Shown here: positions 50,997 through 60,656 of the stretch, piece after piece
Layout: each line of letters starts with the position of its first letter
How positions within the stretch are numbered: the first letter of the stretch is position 1
Source of the DNA: Comamonadaceae bacterium G21597-S1
Lineage (GTDB): Bacteria > Pseudomonadota > Gammaproteobacteria > Burkholderiales > Burkholderiaceae_C
Assembly (NCBI GenBank): GCA_027214345.1
Contig: JAPWHR010000002.1
Span: forward strand, 1-64,000
Direction of reading: 5' to 3'
Length of the DNA stretch: 64,000 nt
The notes under the pieces: model-generated
What the model saw: only the letters and a program-made list of their open reading frames with translations
The model's database searches: none
Told to the model about the DNA's origin: nothing
Translations under genes and position numbers: made by a program

Positions 50997-51782
50997 ATGC
51001 ACGCACCCGCCAAGCACCCCCCGATGGACCTGCAGCAGGCCATGGCCGCCGCCAACGGCCGGCTGGCCGGACGACGGATCCTGGTCACGGGCGCCGCTTC
51101 CGGCATCGGCAGCGCCGTCGCGCAGCTGTTCCTGGCCGCCGGCGCCTCGGTCGCGATGCTGGATCGGCATTGGCCTGGCCCCGCACCGGAGCATGAACGC
51201 GCCCTGGTGCTGGAGGCCGACGTCACCGACCCTGACAGTGTCGAGGCCGCGGTCTTTTGCGCCGTCGGCAGCCTCGGCGGCCTGGACGGCGTCGTCAACG
51301 CCGCCGGCATCGCCAACACCGACTGGGCCGACCAGGTCTCGCTGGGCGACTGGCGCAAGGTGCTGGACGTCAACCTCACCGGCTGCTTCATCGTGTGCCG
51401 GGCCTGCCTGGCGTATCTGCGGGATGCCCAGGGCTCCACCATCGTCAACCTGTCGTCGGGCCAGGGACTGCAGCCGTTTGCGCGCCGCAGCGCCTACGCC
51501 GCGTCCAAGGCCGGCGTGATCGCGTTCTCCAAGTCCATTGCATTGGAATGGGCCCCGACCGTGCGCGTCAACACCATCTGCCCTGGTGCGATCGACACGC
51601 CGATGGTGCGCACCGGTTATTCGGCCGAGGTGCTGCGCGACCAGGTCGGCCCGCGGTATGCACTGGGCCGCATCGGCGAACCCGTCGAGATCGCCCAGGC
51701 GGCGCTCTACCTCTCCAGTGCCGAGTCATCGTTCGTGACCGGCGTCGTGCTGGCCGTCGATGGCGGCCGCAGTTACCACTGA
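50997..51782 (+). CDS. Short-chain dehydrogenase/reductase
   Basis: A 261-residue classical SDR: TGAASGIG (31-38), Asp56 (AMLDRH) favouring NAD, NAAG in place of NNAG, SSG with the catalytic Ser, and YAASK. C-terminal SSAESSFVTGVVLAVDGG. Starts three bases after the Bug stop, so it is co-translated. It is probably a 3-hydroxyacyl-CoA or secondary-alcohol dehydrogenase for this operon, matching the SDR pair of the minus-strand operon. Confidence 0.9.
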   Translation: MHAPAKHPPMDLQQAMAAANGRLAGRRILVTGAASGIGSAVAQLFLAAGASVAMLDRHWPGPAPEHERALVLEADVTDPDSVEAAVFCAVGSLGGLDGVVNAAGIANTDWADQVSLGDWRKVLDVNLTGCFIVCRACLAYLRDAQGSTIVNLSSGQGLQPFARRSAYAASKAGVIAFSKSIALEWAPTVRVNTICPGAIDTPMVRTGYSAEVLRDQVGPRYALGRIGEPVEIAQAALYLSSAESSFVTGVVLAVDGGRSYH

Positions 51783-51802
51783 AACCAAGGAAACACGCAC
51801 CC

Positions 51803-53449
51803 ATGATGGGATTGATGCAAAACCGCCCCCTGCTGCTGTCCGGGTTGATCGACCATGCCGCGGCCTACCACGGCGAGCGCGAGATCGTCTCGCACCTGGT
51901 CGACGGCAGCATGCACCGCAGCAACTGGCGCACCATTCGCACGCGCGCCAAACAACTTGCCAACGCGCTGCAGGCACTGGGCGTGCGGCAGGGCGACCGG
52001 GTCGCGACGCTGGCCTGGAACACCCACCGCCACCTGGAGATGTATTTCGGCGTCTCCGGCATGGGCGCGGTGCTCCATACCGTGAATCCGCGCCTGTTCC
52101 CCGAGCAGGTCAGCTACATCCTGAACCACGCCGACGACGGTTACGTGTTCTTCGACACCAGCTTCGCGTCGCTGGTGCAGCAGGTCGCGCCGCAGCTGCC
52201 GCGGGTCAAGGGCTTCGTGGCCCTGTGCACGCGCGCGCAGATGCCGGACATCGCCGTTCCCAACCTGCTGTGTTACGAAGACCTGCTCGATGCGGCCTCG
52301 CCCGAGTACCGCTGGCCGACGTTCGACGAGAACACCGCGTCCTCGCTGTGCTACACGTCCGGTACCACCGGCAATCCCAAGGGCGTGCTGTACAGCCACC
52401 GCTCAACGATGCTTCACTCCTGGACCGCCTGCGCCGCCGACGGCCTGGCGCTGTCGGCGCGCGACAGCGTGTTGCTGGTCGTGCCGCTGTTCCACGTCAA
52501 CGCCTGGGGCGTGCCGTACGCCGGCGCCATGTGCGGGGCCAAGCTGGTACTGCCCGGCCCCGGCCTGGCCGGCGACAACATCTACCGCCTGCTGCGCGAA
52601 GAACGGTGCAACTTCTCGCTCGGTGTGCCTACGGTCTGGCTGGGCCTGTTCGACTACATCGAGCGCAACCAGGCCACACTGGACCTGACGGAGCTGGCGC
52701 TCAAGCGGGTCGTCGTCGGCGGTTCGGCCGCACCCCGCGCGATGATCGAGAAATTCGAGACGCTGCTGGGGGCCTACCTGATCCATGCCTGGGGCATGTC
52801 GGAGACCAGCCCGCTGGCCAGCATCGGCAACCTGCTGGACAAGCACCGCGCACTGCCGCTGGAGCAGCGCTTCGACCTGCAGGTCAAGCAGGGGCGCGCC
52901 ATCTTCGGTGTCGAGATCGAGATCTTCGGCGAAGACGGCCAGGCGCTGCCGCACGACGGCAAGGCGTTCGGCGACCTGAAGGCACGCGGCCCCTGGGTCG
53001 CGGCCGGGTACTACCGCGGTGAAGGCGGCGAGGTGCTCGATGCCGACGGCTGGTTCCCCACCGGCGATGTCGCCACGCTGGATGCGGACGGCTTCGTGCA
53101 GATCACCGACCGCTCCAAGGACGTCATCAAGTCCGGCGGCGAATGGATCTCGTCCATCGACCTGGAGAACATTGCCGTCGGCCACCCGGCGGTCAAGGAG
53201 GCCGCCGTGATCGGCGTGGCGCACAGCCGCTGGCAGGAGCGCCCGCTGCTGCTGGTGTGCACCAAGGACGGGCAATCGGTCACCCGCGACGAGATGCTGG
53301 CCTTCATGGACGGCAAGGTCGCCAAGTGGTGCCTGCCCGACGATGTCGTCACGGTCGACGAACTGCCGCACACCGCCACCGGCAAGCTGCAAAAACTCAA
53401 GCTGCGCGAGCAGTTCCGCTCCTACCGACTGCCGACAGACGCCGCATGA
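51803..53449 (+). CDS. AMP-forming medium/long-chain-type acyl-CoA synthetase
   Basis: A 548-residue ANL-superfamily ligase of the FadD/AlkK type: [11 protein letters not shown] (adenylate P-loop), [41 protein letters not shown] and the catalytic C-terminal Lys in [11 protein letters not shown]. The frame is open upstream to 51257, but the protein starts at ATG 51803 (AAGGAA upstream). Its TGA overlaps the ATG of the fused acyl-CoA dehydrogenase (ATGA). Activates the acid for beta-oxidation. Confidence 0.93.
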   Translation: MMGLMQNRPLLLSGLIDHAAAYHGEREIVSHLVDGSMHRSNWRTIRTRAKQLANALQALGVRQGDRVATLAWNTHRHLEMYFGVSGMGAVLHTVNPRLFPEQVSYILNHADDGYVFFDTSFASLVQQVAPQLPRVKGFVALCTRAQMPDIAVPNLLCYEDLLDAASPEYRWPTFDENTASSLCYTSGTTGNPKGVLYSHRSTMLHSWTACAADGLALSARDSVLLVVPLFHVNAWGVPYAGAMCGAKLVLPGPGLAGDNIYRLLREERCNFSLGVPTVWLGLFDYIERNQATLDLTELALKRVVVGGSAAPRAMIEKFETLLGAYLIHAWGMSETSPLASIGNLLDKHRALPLEQRFDLQVKQGRAIFGVEIEIFGEDGQALPHDGKAFGDLKARGPWVAAGYYRGEGGEVLDADGWFPTGDVATLDADGFVQITDRSKDVIKSGGEWISSIDLENIAVGHPAVKEAAVIGVAHSRWQERPLLLVCTKDGQSVTRDEMLAFMDGKVAKWCLPDDVVTVDELPHTATGKLQKLKLREQFRSYRLPTDAA

Positions 53450-55812
53450 CCGACGCCGAATCCGTTCAATCCCTGCTGCGCGACAGCGTGCAGGCCTTCC
53501 ATGCCCGCCAACCCGGCGCTGCCCGTCTGCGCCGCCTGCGCGACAGCGGCCAGGCACTCGACCGCGGCGTCTGGCAGGAAATGGCCGCATCCGGCTGGTG
53601 CGGCGTGCTGGTGCCCGAGGCATGCGGCGGCAGCGGACTCGGCCCCGCCGAAGCGGCCGTCATCGCCGGCGAGCTGGGCCGCGGCCTGGCGCCCGAGCCC
53701 TTCGTGGCCGCCGCAGTGCTGGCGGTGCAAGCCCTGGCGCCGCTGCGAGCCCATGCGGGCGTGGCCACACTGCTCGAGCAGGTGGCGCAAGGCAGTTGCA
53801 TCGCGGCGCTGGCCTGGCAGGAACAGGCCGGCGAATACGATCCGTCGACAAGCCGGTTGCAGGCGACCGAACACGATGCACGCTGGCAGCTCGATGGGGC
53901 CGCCAAGCGCTTCATTGCGGGCGCCGCGGCTGCCGACGGTTTCATCGTCAACGCCCGGGACCGCCAGGGCGTGCCGATCCTGCTGTGGATCGCCAGGGAC
54001 ACGGTCGGCACGTCGCTGCAGATCACCTCCACGGTGGACGCACAAGGACTGGGCACGCTCGCGCTCGATGGGCTCACGCTGCCGGCGCAGGCCCTGCTCG
54101 CGCGCGGCCCCGAGGTCGAAACGGCTTTGCGCCGGGGCATCGAACTGGCCCGGCTGCTGTGCGCGTACGAACTGATCGGCGTACTCGACACCGCCCTGGC
54201 GACCACCATCGCCTACACCGGTCAACGCGTGCAGTTCGGCCGTCCGATCGCGACCTTCCAGGCCTTGCAGCATCGCATGGTCGACATGTGGATGCAGGGC
54301 CAGCTGGCCCACGCGGCCGCCGACAACGCCTTGCAGCTGCTGCAGTCCGGCGCCGTGGAACCGGTGCTGGCGCTGGCCGTCAGCGCGGCCAAGGCGCGCG
54401 CGTCGAGCGCCGCCTTGTTCGTGTCCAAGGCCGCCATCCACCTGCACGGCGCCATGGGTATCGCCGACGAGTCCGACATCGGCCTGTGCCTCAAGCGCGC
54501 GCTGGCCTTGTCGGCCTGGCTGGGCAATGCCCAATGGCAACGTTGCCGCTATCTCGACACCGTGCTGCGCACCGGCGCCGCCCTGCTGGAGGACGGCGCC
54601 GCCAGCACCACAGCCGCGGCTGGCGAGGCGCAGGACGACGATGCCATCACCGACATGGCTGCGTTGCCCGACGAGCGCTTTCGCCAGGTGATGGCACGCT
54701 GGATCGCCGCCAACTACCCGCCCGCCAAGCGCTTCATGAAGAAGCGCGCGTTCTACAGCGACATCTCCGACTGGTACCAGGCCTTGTCGCGCAAGGGTTG
54801 GCTGGCCCCGGCGTGGCCCAAGGAGCACGGCGGCATGGGCCTGAGCGCCGCCAAGCAGGTCATCTACTACGAGGAAATGACCCGCCATGGATGCGCGCGC
54901 ATCCCTGACCACGGACTGGTCGTCGGCCAGCTGCTGCTGCACTACGGCACGCCCGAGCAGATCGCCTTCCACCTGCCGCGCATCCTCAACGGCGAGAACA
55001 TGTGGTGCCAGGGATACTCCGAACCCAATGCCGGCTCCGACCTGGCCAGCCTGCGCACCCGCGCCGAACGCGACGGCGACGAGCTCGTCATCACCGGCCA
55101 GAAGATCTGGACCACGCTGGGCAGCGGCTCGAACTGGATGTTTGCGCTGGTTCGCACCAGCATGCCGGAAGGCCGGCGCCAGCGCGGCATCACCTTCGTG
55201 CTGATCGACCTGCGCACCCCCGGCATCACGGTGCGCCCCATCGTCAACCTCAAGGGCGAAGGCGAGTTCAGCGAGGTGTTCTTCGACGCGGCGCGCGTAC
55301 CCGTCGGCAACGTGGTCGGCAACATCGACGACGGCTGGACCGTGGCCAATTCGCTGCTGCGCAACGAACGCATCTATTTCGGCACGCCGCGCCAATGCGA
55401 ATACGCGCTGGGCCAGCTCGACCGGCTCGCCAAGGTCACACAGGCCATGGAAAAAGGCGGCTTCCGCGATCGCTACGCCACGCTGGTTCTCGACGTGCGC
55501 GACCTCAAGTCCGCCTTCGAGTTCTTCGTCGGGCGCCTGCGCGCCGGCGAGCAGCTGGGCTCCGAGGTGTCCTACCTGAAGGTCTGGGGTACCGAGACCT
55601 ACCAGCGCATCACCGACGAGCTGGTCCAACTGGCCGGTGACCACGGCAGCGAGAGCGACGACGTCGACATCGACGGCGAGCGCATCGACGTGATGAACCA
55701 ATACCTGGACTCGCGCGCACCGGCCATCTTCAGTGGATCGAACGAGATCCAGCGCAACATCCTGGCCAAGCAGATCCTGTCGCTGCCCTCCTGGGCCGGC
55801 GAGAAGGCCTGA
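53446..55812 (+). CDS. Fused double acyl-CoA dehydrogenase
   Basis: A 788-residue protein made of two ACAD units in one chain. The first (about 1-385) shows VQFGRPIATFQALQHRMVDM and AIHLHGAMGIADESDIGLCL; a linker rich in Ala and Asp (about 385-405) follows; the second (about 405-785) shows MWCQGYSEPNAGSDLASLRT, GQKIWTTLGSGSNWMFALVR and IFSGSNEIQRNILAKQILSL. The halves resemble, in the same alpha-then-beta sense, the separate genes at 47226-48410 and 48417-49601. Comparable fusions are known in steroid side-chain degradation (FadE34-type). The ATG overlaps the ligase stop. Confidence 0.92.
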   Translation: MTDAESVQSLLRDSVQAFHARQPGAARLRRLRDSGQALDRGVWQEMAASGWCGVLVPEACGGSGLGPAEAAVIAGELGRGLAPEPFVAAAVLAVQALAPLRAHAGVATLLEQVAQGSCIAALAWQEQAGEYDPSTSRLQATEHDARWQLDGAAKRFIAGAAAADGFIVNARDRQGVPILLWIARDTVGTSLQITSTVDAQGLGTLALDGLTLPAQALLARGPEVETALRRGIELARLLCAYELIGVLDTALATTIAYTGQRVQFGRPIATFQALQHRMVDMWMQGQLAHAAADNALQLLQSGAVEPVLALAVSAAKARASSAALFVSKAAIHLHGAMGIADESDIGLCLKRALALSAWLGNAQWQRCRYLDTVLRTGAALLEDGAASTTAAAGEAQDDDAITDMAALPDERFRQVMARWIAANYPPAKRFMKKRAFYSDISDWYQALSRKGWLAPAWPKEHGGMGLSAAKQVIYYEEMTRHGCARIPDHGLVVGQLLLHYGTPEQIAFHLPRILNGENMWCQGYSEPNAGSDLASLRTRAERDGDELVITGQKIWTTLGSGSNWMFALVRTSMPEGRRQRGITFVLIDLRTPGITVRPIVNLKGEGEFSEVFFDAARVPVGNVVGNIDDGWTVANSLLRNERIYFGTPRQCEYALGQLDRLAKVTQAMEKGGFRDRYATLVLDVRDLKSAFEFFVGRLRAGEQLGSEVSYLKVWGTETYQRITDELVQLAGDHGSESDDVDIDGERIDVMNQYLDSRAPAIFSGSNEIQRNILAKQILSLPSWAGEKA

Positions 55813-55867
55813 TCCGACGGCATTTCCGTTCCCTTCCCCCCCCACCTACCCTCACGAGGAGACTTCC

Positions 55868-57109
55868 ATGCAACACGCTACCCGATCCAACCGTCGCCTG
55901 GCGACCGTCTGCGCCGCAGCGCTGAGCGCATCCCTGGCACTTGCCGGCACCGCGCAGGCGCAGATATCCGACGACGTCATCCGCGTCGGAGTCATGGGCG
56001 ACATGAGCGGCCCGTACGCCGACAACGGCGGCCCCGGCTCGGTGCTCGCCGCGCGCATGGCGATCGAGGACTTCGGCGGCAAGGTCAACGGCAAGACGGT
56101 CGAGGTGCTGATCTCCGACGACCAGAACAAACCCGACGTCGGCCTGAATGCCGCGCGCGGCTGGCTGGACAACGACAAGGTCGACGCCATCATCGGCGGC
56201 TCGGGCTCGGCCATTGCGCTGGGTATCCAGGCGCTGATGAAGGAGAAGCAGAAGCCCTACCTGATCGCCGGCACCGTCACCTCGGCCCTGACCGGCGCAT
56301 CCTGCTCGCCGATGAGCATCCAGTTCCTGGTCGACTCTTACAGCCTGCCCAAGGCCGGCGTGCAGGGCCTGATCGCGGCCGGCGTCAAGACCTTCTACTT
56401 CATCACCGTCGACTATGCCTTCGGCGCGGCCATGCAGGCCGAGTCGACCCGCTTCATCGAGGCGGCCGGCGGCAAGGTGCTGGGCTCGGTCAAGCACCCG
56501 CTGGGCGGCACCGACTTCTCCTCCTACCTGCTGCAGGCCCAGGCCAGCGGTGCCAAGGGCATCATTGTGATCAATGCCGGCGCCGACGTGGCCAACACGC
56601 TCAAGCAGGCCGCCGAGTTCCGTATCGCCAAGGGCGGCCAGTCGCTCAGCGTGTTCGGCATGACGATCAACAGCGTGACCGCCATGGGGCAGAACATCGC
56701 CCAGGGCCTGAACTTCACGGTGCCGTTCTACTGGAACCGCGACGAGGATTCGCGCAACTTCAGCAAGCGCTTCATGGAACGCCACAACGGCGTGATCCCC
56801 ACCTACATCCAGTCCGGCGTCTACAGCGCGATGACGCATTACCTCAAGGGTGTCCAGGCCGCCGGCACGGATGCCGGCCCGGCGGTCATCGCCAAGATGA
56901 AGGCCATGCCGATCAACGACCTGACGATGAAGAACGTCTCCATCCGCGAAGACGGGCAGGTGATGCGCCCGATCTACCCGGTGGAGGTCAAGGCGCCAGA
57001 ACTCACGAAGATCAAGTACGACTACTACAAGGTCGGTACGCCGATTCCCGCGGCGCAGGCTTTCCGTCCGATGGCCGAAGGCGGTTGCGACTTCGTCAAG
57101 AAGCCGTAA
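55868..57109 (+). CDS. Branched-chain-type ABC transporter substrate-binding protein
   Basis: A 413-residue periplasmic binding protein (Peripla_BP_6, LivJ/LivK class). Signal peptide LATVCAAALSASLALAGTAQ, cleavage near AQA-Q. Body: IRVGVMGDMSGPYADNGGPG, GGSGSAIALGIQALMKEKQK and KPLGGTDFSSYLLQ-like HPLGGTDFSSYLLQAQASG. GAGGAGAC before the ATG. Supplies the Liv-type importer formed by four genes at 59155-62514. Such systems in catabolic islands import aromatic, alicyclic or terpenoid acids rather than amino acids. Confidence 0.92.
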   Translation: MQHATRSNRRLATVCAAALSASLALAGTAQAQISDDVIRVGVMGDMSGPYADNGGPGSVLAARMAIEDFGGKVNGKTVEVLISDDQNKPDVGLNAARGWLDNDKVDAIIGGSGSAIALGIQALMKEKQKPYLIAGTVTSALTGASCSPMSIQFLVDSYSLPKAGVQGLIAAGVKTFYFITVDYAFGAAMQAESTRFIEAAGGKVLGSVKHPLGGTDFSSYLLQAQASGAKGIIVINAGADVANTLKQAAEFRIAKGGQSLSVFGMTINSVTAMGQNIAQGLNFTVPFYWNRDEDSRNFSKRFMERHNGVIPTYIQSGVYSAMTHYLKGVQAAGTDAGPAVIAKMKAMPINDLTMKNVSIREDGQVMRPIYPVEVKAPELTKIKYDYYKVGTPIPAAQAFRPMAEGGCDFVKKP

Positions 57110-57116
57110 CAGGCGC

Positions 57117-58277
57117 ATGATGTCCCGACCCCAGCTATTCACTCCCCTGCCGCTGCGCGGCGTCAACGCACGCAACCGCGTGGCGATCTCGCCGATGCAG
57201 CAGTATTCGGCGGTCGATGGTTGTGCCAACGACTGGCACCTGGCCCATATGGCGCGATTCGCCATGGGCGGGGCGGGCATCGTGTTCGTCGGTGCCAGCG
57301 CGGTCGAGCAGCGCGGACGCAATACGCACGGAGACCTGGGCCTGTGGCACGACGACCATGTCGAGCCGCTGGCACGGGTCGCACGTGCCGTGCAGGCCAG
57401 CGGCGCCGTGGCCGGCATCCAGCTCGGCCATTGCGGCCGCAAGGCCGGACTGCAAAAATGGTGGGAGGGCCATGGGCCGCTCAACGACGCGGACGCGGCC
57501 CGCGGCGAAGCCGCATGGCCGACCGTGGCACCGAGTGCGCTGGCGGTCGGACCCGGCTGGCGCGTGCCGCAGGAGCCCGACACCACCGAGGTGAGGCGCA
57601 TCGTGCAGGCCTGGGGCGATGCGGCCCGGCGTGCGCACGACGCCGGCTTCCAGGCGCTGGAGATCCACGGCGCACACGGCTATCTGGTGCACCAGTTCCT
57701 GCATCCGGTATCCAACCGGCGCCAGGACCCCTACGGCACCGACCGCCACCGCTTCGCGCTGGAAGTGGCCGAGGCCGTACGCCGCCACTGGCCCGAGGCA
57801 CTGCCCTTGTTCTGGCGCGTGTCGCTGGCCGACCCGCGGGACGGCGGCTTCGAACTCGACGAAACCATCACGTTGGTGCGCGCGCTGCAAAGCCGCGGCG
57901 TGGACGTGCTCGACTGCTCCTCGGGCGGCGGCATTTCCAGCTACCCGACCGAAGGCAAGCGTATTGCGCGTGGCCTGGAGTTCAATGCCGACATGGCGCA
58001 GCGCATCCGCGCGGCGACCGGCATCATGACCATGGGCGTGGGCCTGATCATCGATCCGCGGCATGCGGAAAACTACCTGGCCCAAGGCCAGGCCGACCTC
58101 GTCGCCATCGGACGCGAGGCTCTCTTCAATCCCAACTGGGCGGTACACGCCGAAATCGCACTGGGCGCCAACGACGACTACGCCAGCTGGCCCAGGCAAT
58201 ACCGCATGTGGCTGCAGCGCCGCGCACCGGTGGCCGATCCCATCCGTACCGCCGCCCGCGACAGGACACTCGCATGA
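57117..58277 (+). CDS. Old-yellow-enzyme family NADH:flavin oxidoreductase (YqjM/XenA-like)
   Basis: A 386-residue FMN enzyme that reduces activated C=C bonds such as those of enones. N-terminal RGVNARNRVAISPMQQYSA; substrate-anchoring His184 and His187 (EIHGAHGYLVHQF); ISYPTEG-like substrate loop and GVGLIIDPRHAENYL. In YqjM the loop is SPMCxYS with a redox-tuning Cys; here Gln28 replaces it, while Tyr30 is kept. Starts eight bases after the binding-protein stop and overlaps the lactonase by four bases. It would saturate an enone before Baeyer-Villiger oxidation. Confidence 0.9.
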   Translation: MMSRPQLFTPLPLRGVNARNRVAISPMQQYSAVDGCANDWHLAHMARFAMGGAGIVFVGASAVEQRGRNTHGDLGLWHDDHVEPLARVARAVQASGAVAGIQLGHCGRKAGLQKWWEGHGPLNDADAARGEAAWPTVAPSALAVGPGWRVPQEPDTTEVRRIVQAWGDAARRAHDAGFQALEIHGAHGYLVHQFLHPVSNRRQDPYGTDRHRFALEVAEAVRRHWPEALPLFWRVSLADPRDGGFELDETITLVRALQSRGVDVLDCSSGGGISSYPTEGKRIARGLEFNADMAQRIRAATGIMTMGVGLIIDPRHAENYLAQGQADLVAIGREALFNPNWAVHAEIALGANDDYASWPRQYRMWLQRRAPVADPIRTAARDRTLA

Positions 58278-59158
58278 ACACACCGACCATCGTCAGCCCG
58301 ACCCGCGACCGCCTTGGCGAATGCCCCCTGTGGGACAGCCGGGACGACTGCCTGTACTGGATCGACTCCAAGGCGCCCGTGGTGCGCCGCCTGCACCCCG
58401 CCAGCGGCGGCCGCACCGAATGGCCGCTGCCCAGTGACGTAGGCTCGATCGCGCTGACCGAAACCGGCCGCATCCTGCTGGCGCTGGCCGACGGTTTCCA
58501 CCTGCTGGATCCCCGCACCGGCGCCGTCACACCCGTGGCCAAGGTGACGCACAAGGCCGGCGACATCCGCATGAACGACGGCCGCACCGACCGCCAGGGC
58601 CGCTTCATCGCCGGCTCGCTGGTGGTCGGCCGCCATGACCGCGACGGCGCGTTCTACCGGCTGGATACCGACGGCACGGTCCACGAACTGGTGCCGGGCA
58701 TTGCGCTGGCCAACAGCACCTGCTTCAGCCCGGACGGCCGCACGCTGTATTTCGCCGACAGCATGAGCGACGAAGTCCGCGCCGCCGGCTACGACCCCGA
58801 CACCGGCGCGCTGGGCACGCCGCGCGCGCTGATGAACACCCGGGCGCAGGGCTCTGCGCCCGACGGCGCGACGGTCGACGCCGAGGGCTGCCTGTGGGTG
58901 GCGCTGGTGCAGGCCGGCAAGCTCGGGCGTTATGCGCCCGATGGCAGCCTGATGCAGTTGCTCGACGTACCCACGCCCTTCCCCAGCTGCCCGTGCTTCG
59001 GCGGCCCGGAGCTGGACGTGTTGTATGTCACCAGCCTGAGCAACACCGGCAACCTGATGAAGACCGACCACCCGGACGGCGGCGCGCTGTTTGCCTTTCA
59101 CGGTCTGGGCGTGCGCGGATTGCCGGAGACCCGTTTCGACGACCGGGCACTCGTGTGA
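58274..59158 (+). CDS. SMP-30/gluconolactonase-type lactonase
   Basis: A 294-residue beta-propeller hydrolase. LGECPLWDSRDDCLYWIDSK (14-33) provides the metal-ligand Glu; NDGRTDRQGRFIAGSL and NSTCFSPDGRTLYFADSMSD provide the other Asn/Asp ligands. Members hydrolyse sugar lactones and xenobiotic lactones with a divalent metal. Beside a Baeyer-Villiger enzyme in the same regulon it is a natural candidate for opening the lactone product. Overlaps the OYE gene upstream and the ATPase gene downstream (GTGA). Confidence 0.9.
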   Translation: MNTPTIVSPTRDRLGECPLWDSRDDCLYWIDSKAPVVRRLHPASGGRTEWPLPSDVGSIALTETGRILLALADGFHLLDPRTGAVTPVAKVTHKAGDIRMNDGRTDRQGRFIAGSLVVGRHDRDGAFYRLDTDGTVHELVPGIALANSTCFSPDGRTLYFADSMSDEVRAAGYDPDTGALGTPRALMNTRAQGSAPDGATVDAEGCLWVALVQAGKLGRYAPDGSLMQLLDVPTPFPSCPCFGGPELDVLYVTSLSNTGNLMKTDHPDGGALFAFHGLGVRGLPETRFDDRALV

Positions 59159-59910
59159 GCAGCGACTACATCCTGGAGACCGAGGGTCTGAGCAAGCAGT
59201 TCCGGGGCTTCCATGCCGTGCGGGACGTGTCGCTGCGCGTCAAGCGCCACAGCATCCATGCGCTGATCGGGCCCAACGGCGCCGGCAAGACCACCTGCTT
59301 CAATCTGCTGACCACCTTTCTCTCCCCGAGCGCCGGACGCATCCGTTTCAACGGTCGCGACATCACCCGCAGCGACCCGGCCAGCGTGGCCGCCAGCGGC
59401 CTGGTGCGGTCGTTCCAGATCTCGGCGGTGTTCGGCCAGATGAGCGTGCTCGACAACGTGCGGGTCGCGCTGCAGCGCAAGAGTGGCGGGAGTTTCGCAT
59501 TCTGGCGCAGCGACCGGGTGCTGGAGCGCCATGACGCACGCGCGCTGGAACTGCTCACCGCTGTCGGCCTGGAGCCTTACCAGGGCCACATCGCCGCCGA
59601 CCTGCCGTACGGCCGCAAGCGGGCACTGGAACTGGCCACGACGCTGGCGCTGGACCCGGAGCTGATCCTGCTCGACGAGCCGATTGCCGGGCTCGGCCAC
59701 GAGGACATCGGCCCGGTGACCCGGCTGATCGCCGAAGTGGCCCGCCAGCGCACGGTGCTGATGGTGGAACACAACATGAAGGTGGTGGCCGAATTGTGCG
59801 ACCGCATCACGGTGCTGCAGGCAGGCGAGATCCTCGCCGAAGGCAACTACGACGAGGTCTCGCGCGATCCGCGCGTGATCGACGCCTATGTCGGAGGCGC
59901 CCATGACTGA
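59155..59910 (+). CDS. livG: Branched-chain-type ABC transporter ATP-binding protein LivG
   Basis: The 251-residue ATPase starts with GTG at 59155, overlapping the lactonase stop. Walker A GPNGAGKTT (39-47), LivG-type insert QISAVFGQMSVLDNVRVALQ, signature-equivalent LPYGRKRALE in place of LSGGQ (usual for LivG), Walker B LILLDEPIAGLG and the H-loop VEHNMKV. Pairs with LivF and the two permeases that follow. Substrate in this context is likely a catabolic intermediate. Confidence 0.93.
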   Translation: MSSDYILETEGLSKQFRGFHAVRDVSLRVKRHSIHALIGPNGAGKTTCFNLLTTFLSPSAGRIRFNGRDITRSDPASVAASGLVRSFQISAVFGQMSVLDNVRVALQRKSGGSFAFWRSDRVLERHDARALELLTAVGLEPYQGHIAADLPYGRKRALELATTLALDPELILLDEPIAGLGHEDIGPVTRLIAEVARQRTVLMVEHNMKVVAELCDRITVLQAGEILAEGNYDEVSRDPRVIDAYVGGAHD

Positions 59911-60622
59911 CGCAAACCGGAACGAGATCTGCCTGGAGGTGCGCGGCCTGACCGGCTTCTACGGCGAGACCCAGGCCTTGCACGGCGTGGACTTCCAGGT
60001 GCGCCGCGGCGAGGTGGTGTGCCTGCTCGGACGCAATGGCGCCGGCAAGACCACCAGCCTGCGTGCCGTGGTCGGGCTGCTGACCCGGCGCGGCGGCGAG
60101 ATCACGGTCAACGGCCGGTCGACCACCGGCATGACGCCCGAGGCCATTGCCCGTCTGGGCGTGGCCTATTGCCCGGAGGAGCGCGGCATCTTCGCCAGCC
60201 TCAACGTCGAGGAGAACCTGCTGTTGCCACCGGTGCTGATGCCCGGCGGCATGGGCGTCAAGGAGATCTACGAACTGTTCCCGAACCTGCTGCAACGCCG
60301 CACCAGCCCGGGCACCCGGTTGTCGGGCGGCGAACAGCAGATGCTGGCCATCGCGCGCATCCTGCGCACCGGCGCCAAGCTGCTGCTGCTCGACGAACCC
60401 ACCGAGGGCCTGGCACCGGTGATCGTCGAGAAGATCGGACAGACGATACGGCTGCTGCAAGAGCGCGGCTTCACCATCCTGATGGTCGAGCAGAACTTCC
60501 GCTTCGCATCCCGCGTGGCCGACCGCTTCTACGTGGTAGAGGAAGGTCGCGTGGTATCGCAATTCGACCGTGATGCCATCGACACCGATCGTGCGCGCAT
60601 CGAATCATTGCTCGGCATCTGA
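59903..60622 (+). CDS. livF: Branched-chain-type ABC transporter ATP-binding protein LivF
   Basis: The 239-residue ATPase starts at ATG 59903 with GGAGG five bases upstream, overlapping livG by eight bases; ATG 59888 would add five residues. Walker A GRNGAGKTT (43-51), PEERGIFASLNVEENL, signature LSGGEQQM and Walker B LLLLDEPTEGLAP. The second ATPase of the Liv-type importer. Confidence 0.93.
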   Translation: MTDANRNEICLEVRGLTGFYGETQALHGVDFQVRRGEVVCLLGRNGAGKTTSLRAVVGLLTRRGGEITVNGRSTTGMTPEAIARLGVAYCPEERGIFASLNVEENLLLPPVLMPGGMGVKEIYELFPNLLQRRTSPGTRLSGGEQQMLAIARILRTGAKLLLLDEPTEGLAPVIVEKIGQTIRLLQERGFTILMVEQNFRFASRVADRFYVVEEGRVVSQFDRDAIDTDRARIESLLGI

Positions 60623-60656
60623 CCAAGAGCCGGGTTCTTCCTGAGAGACACTCCCG

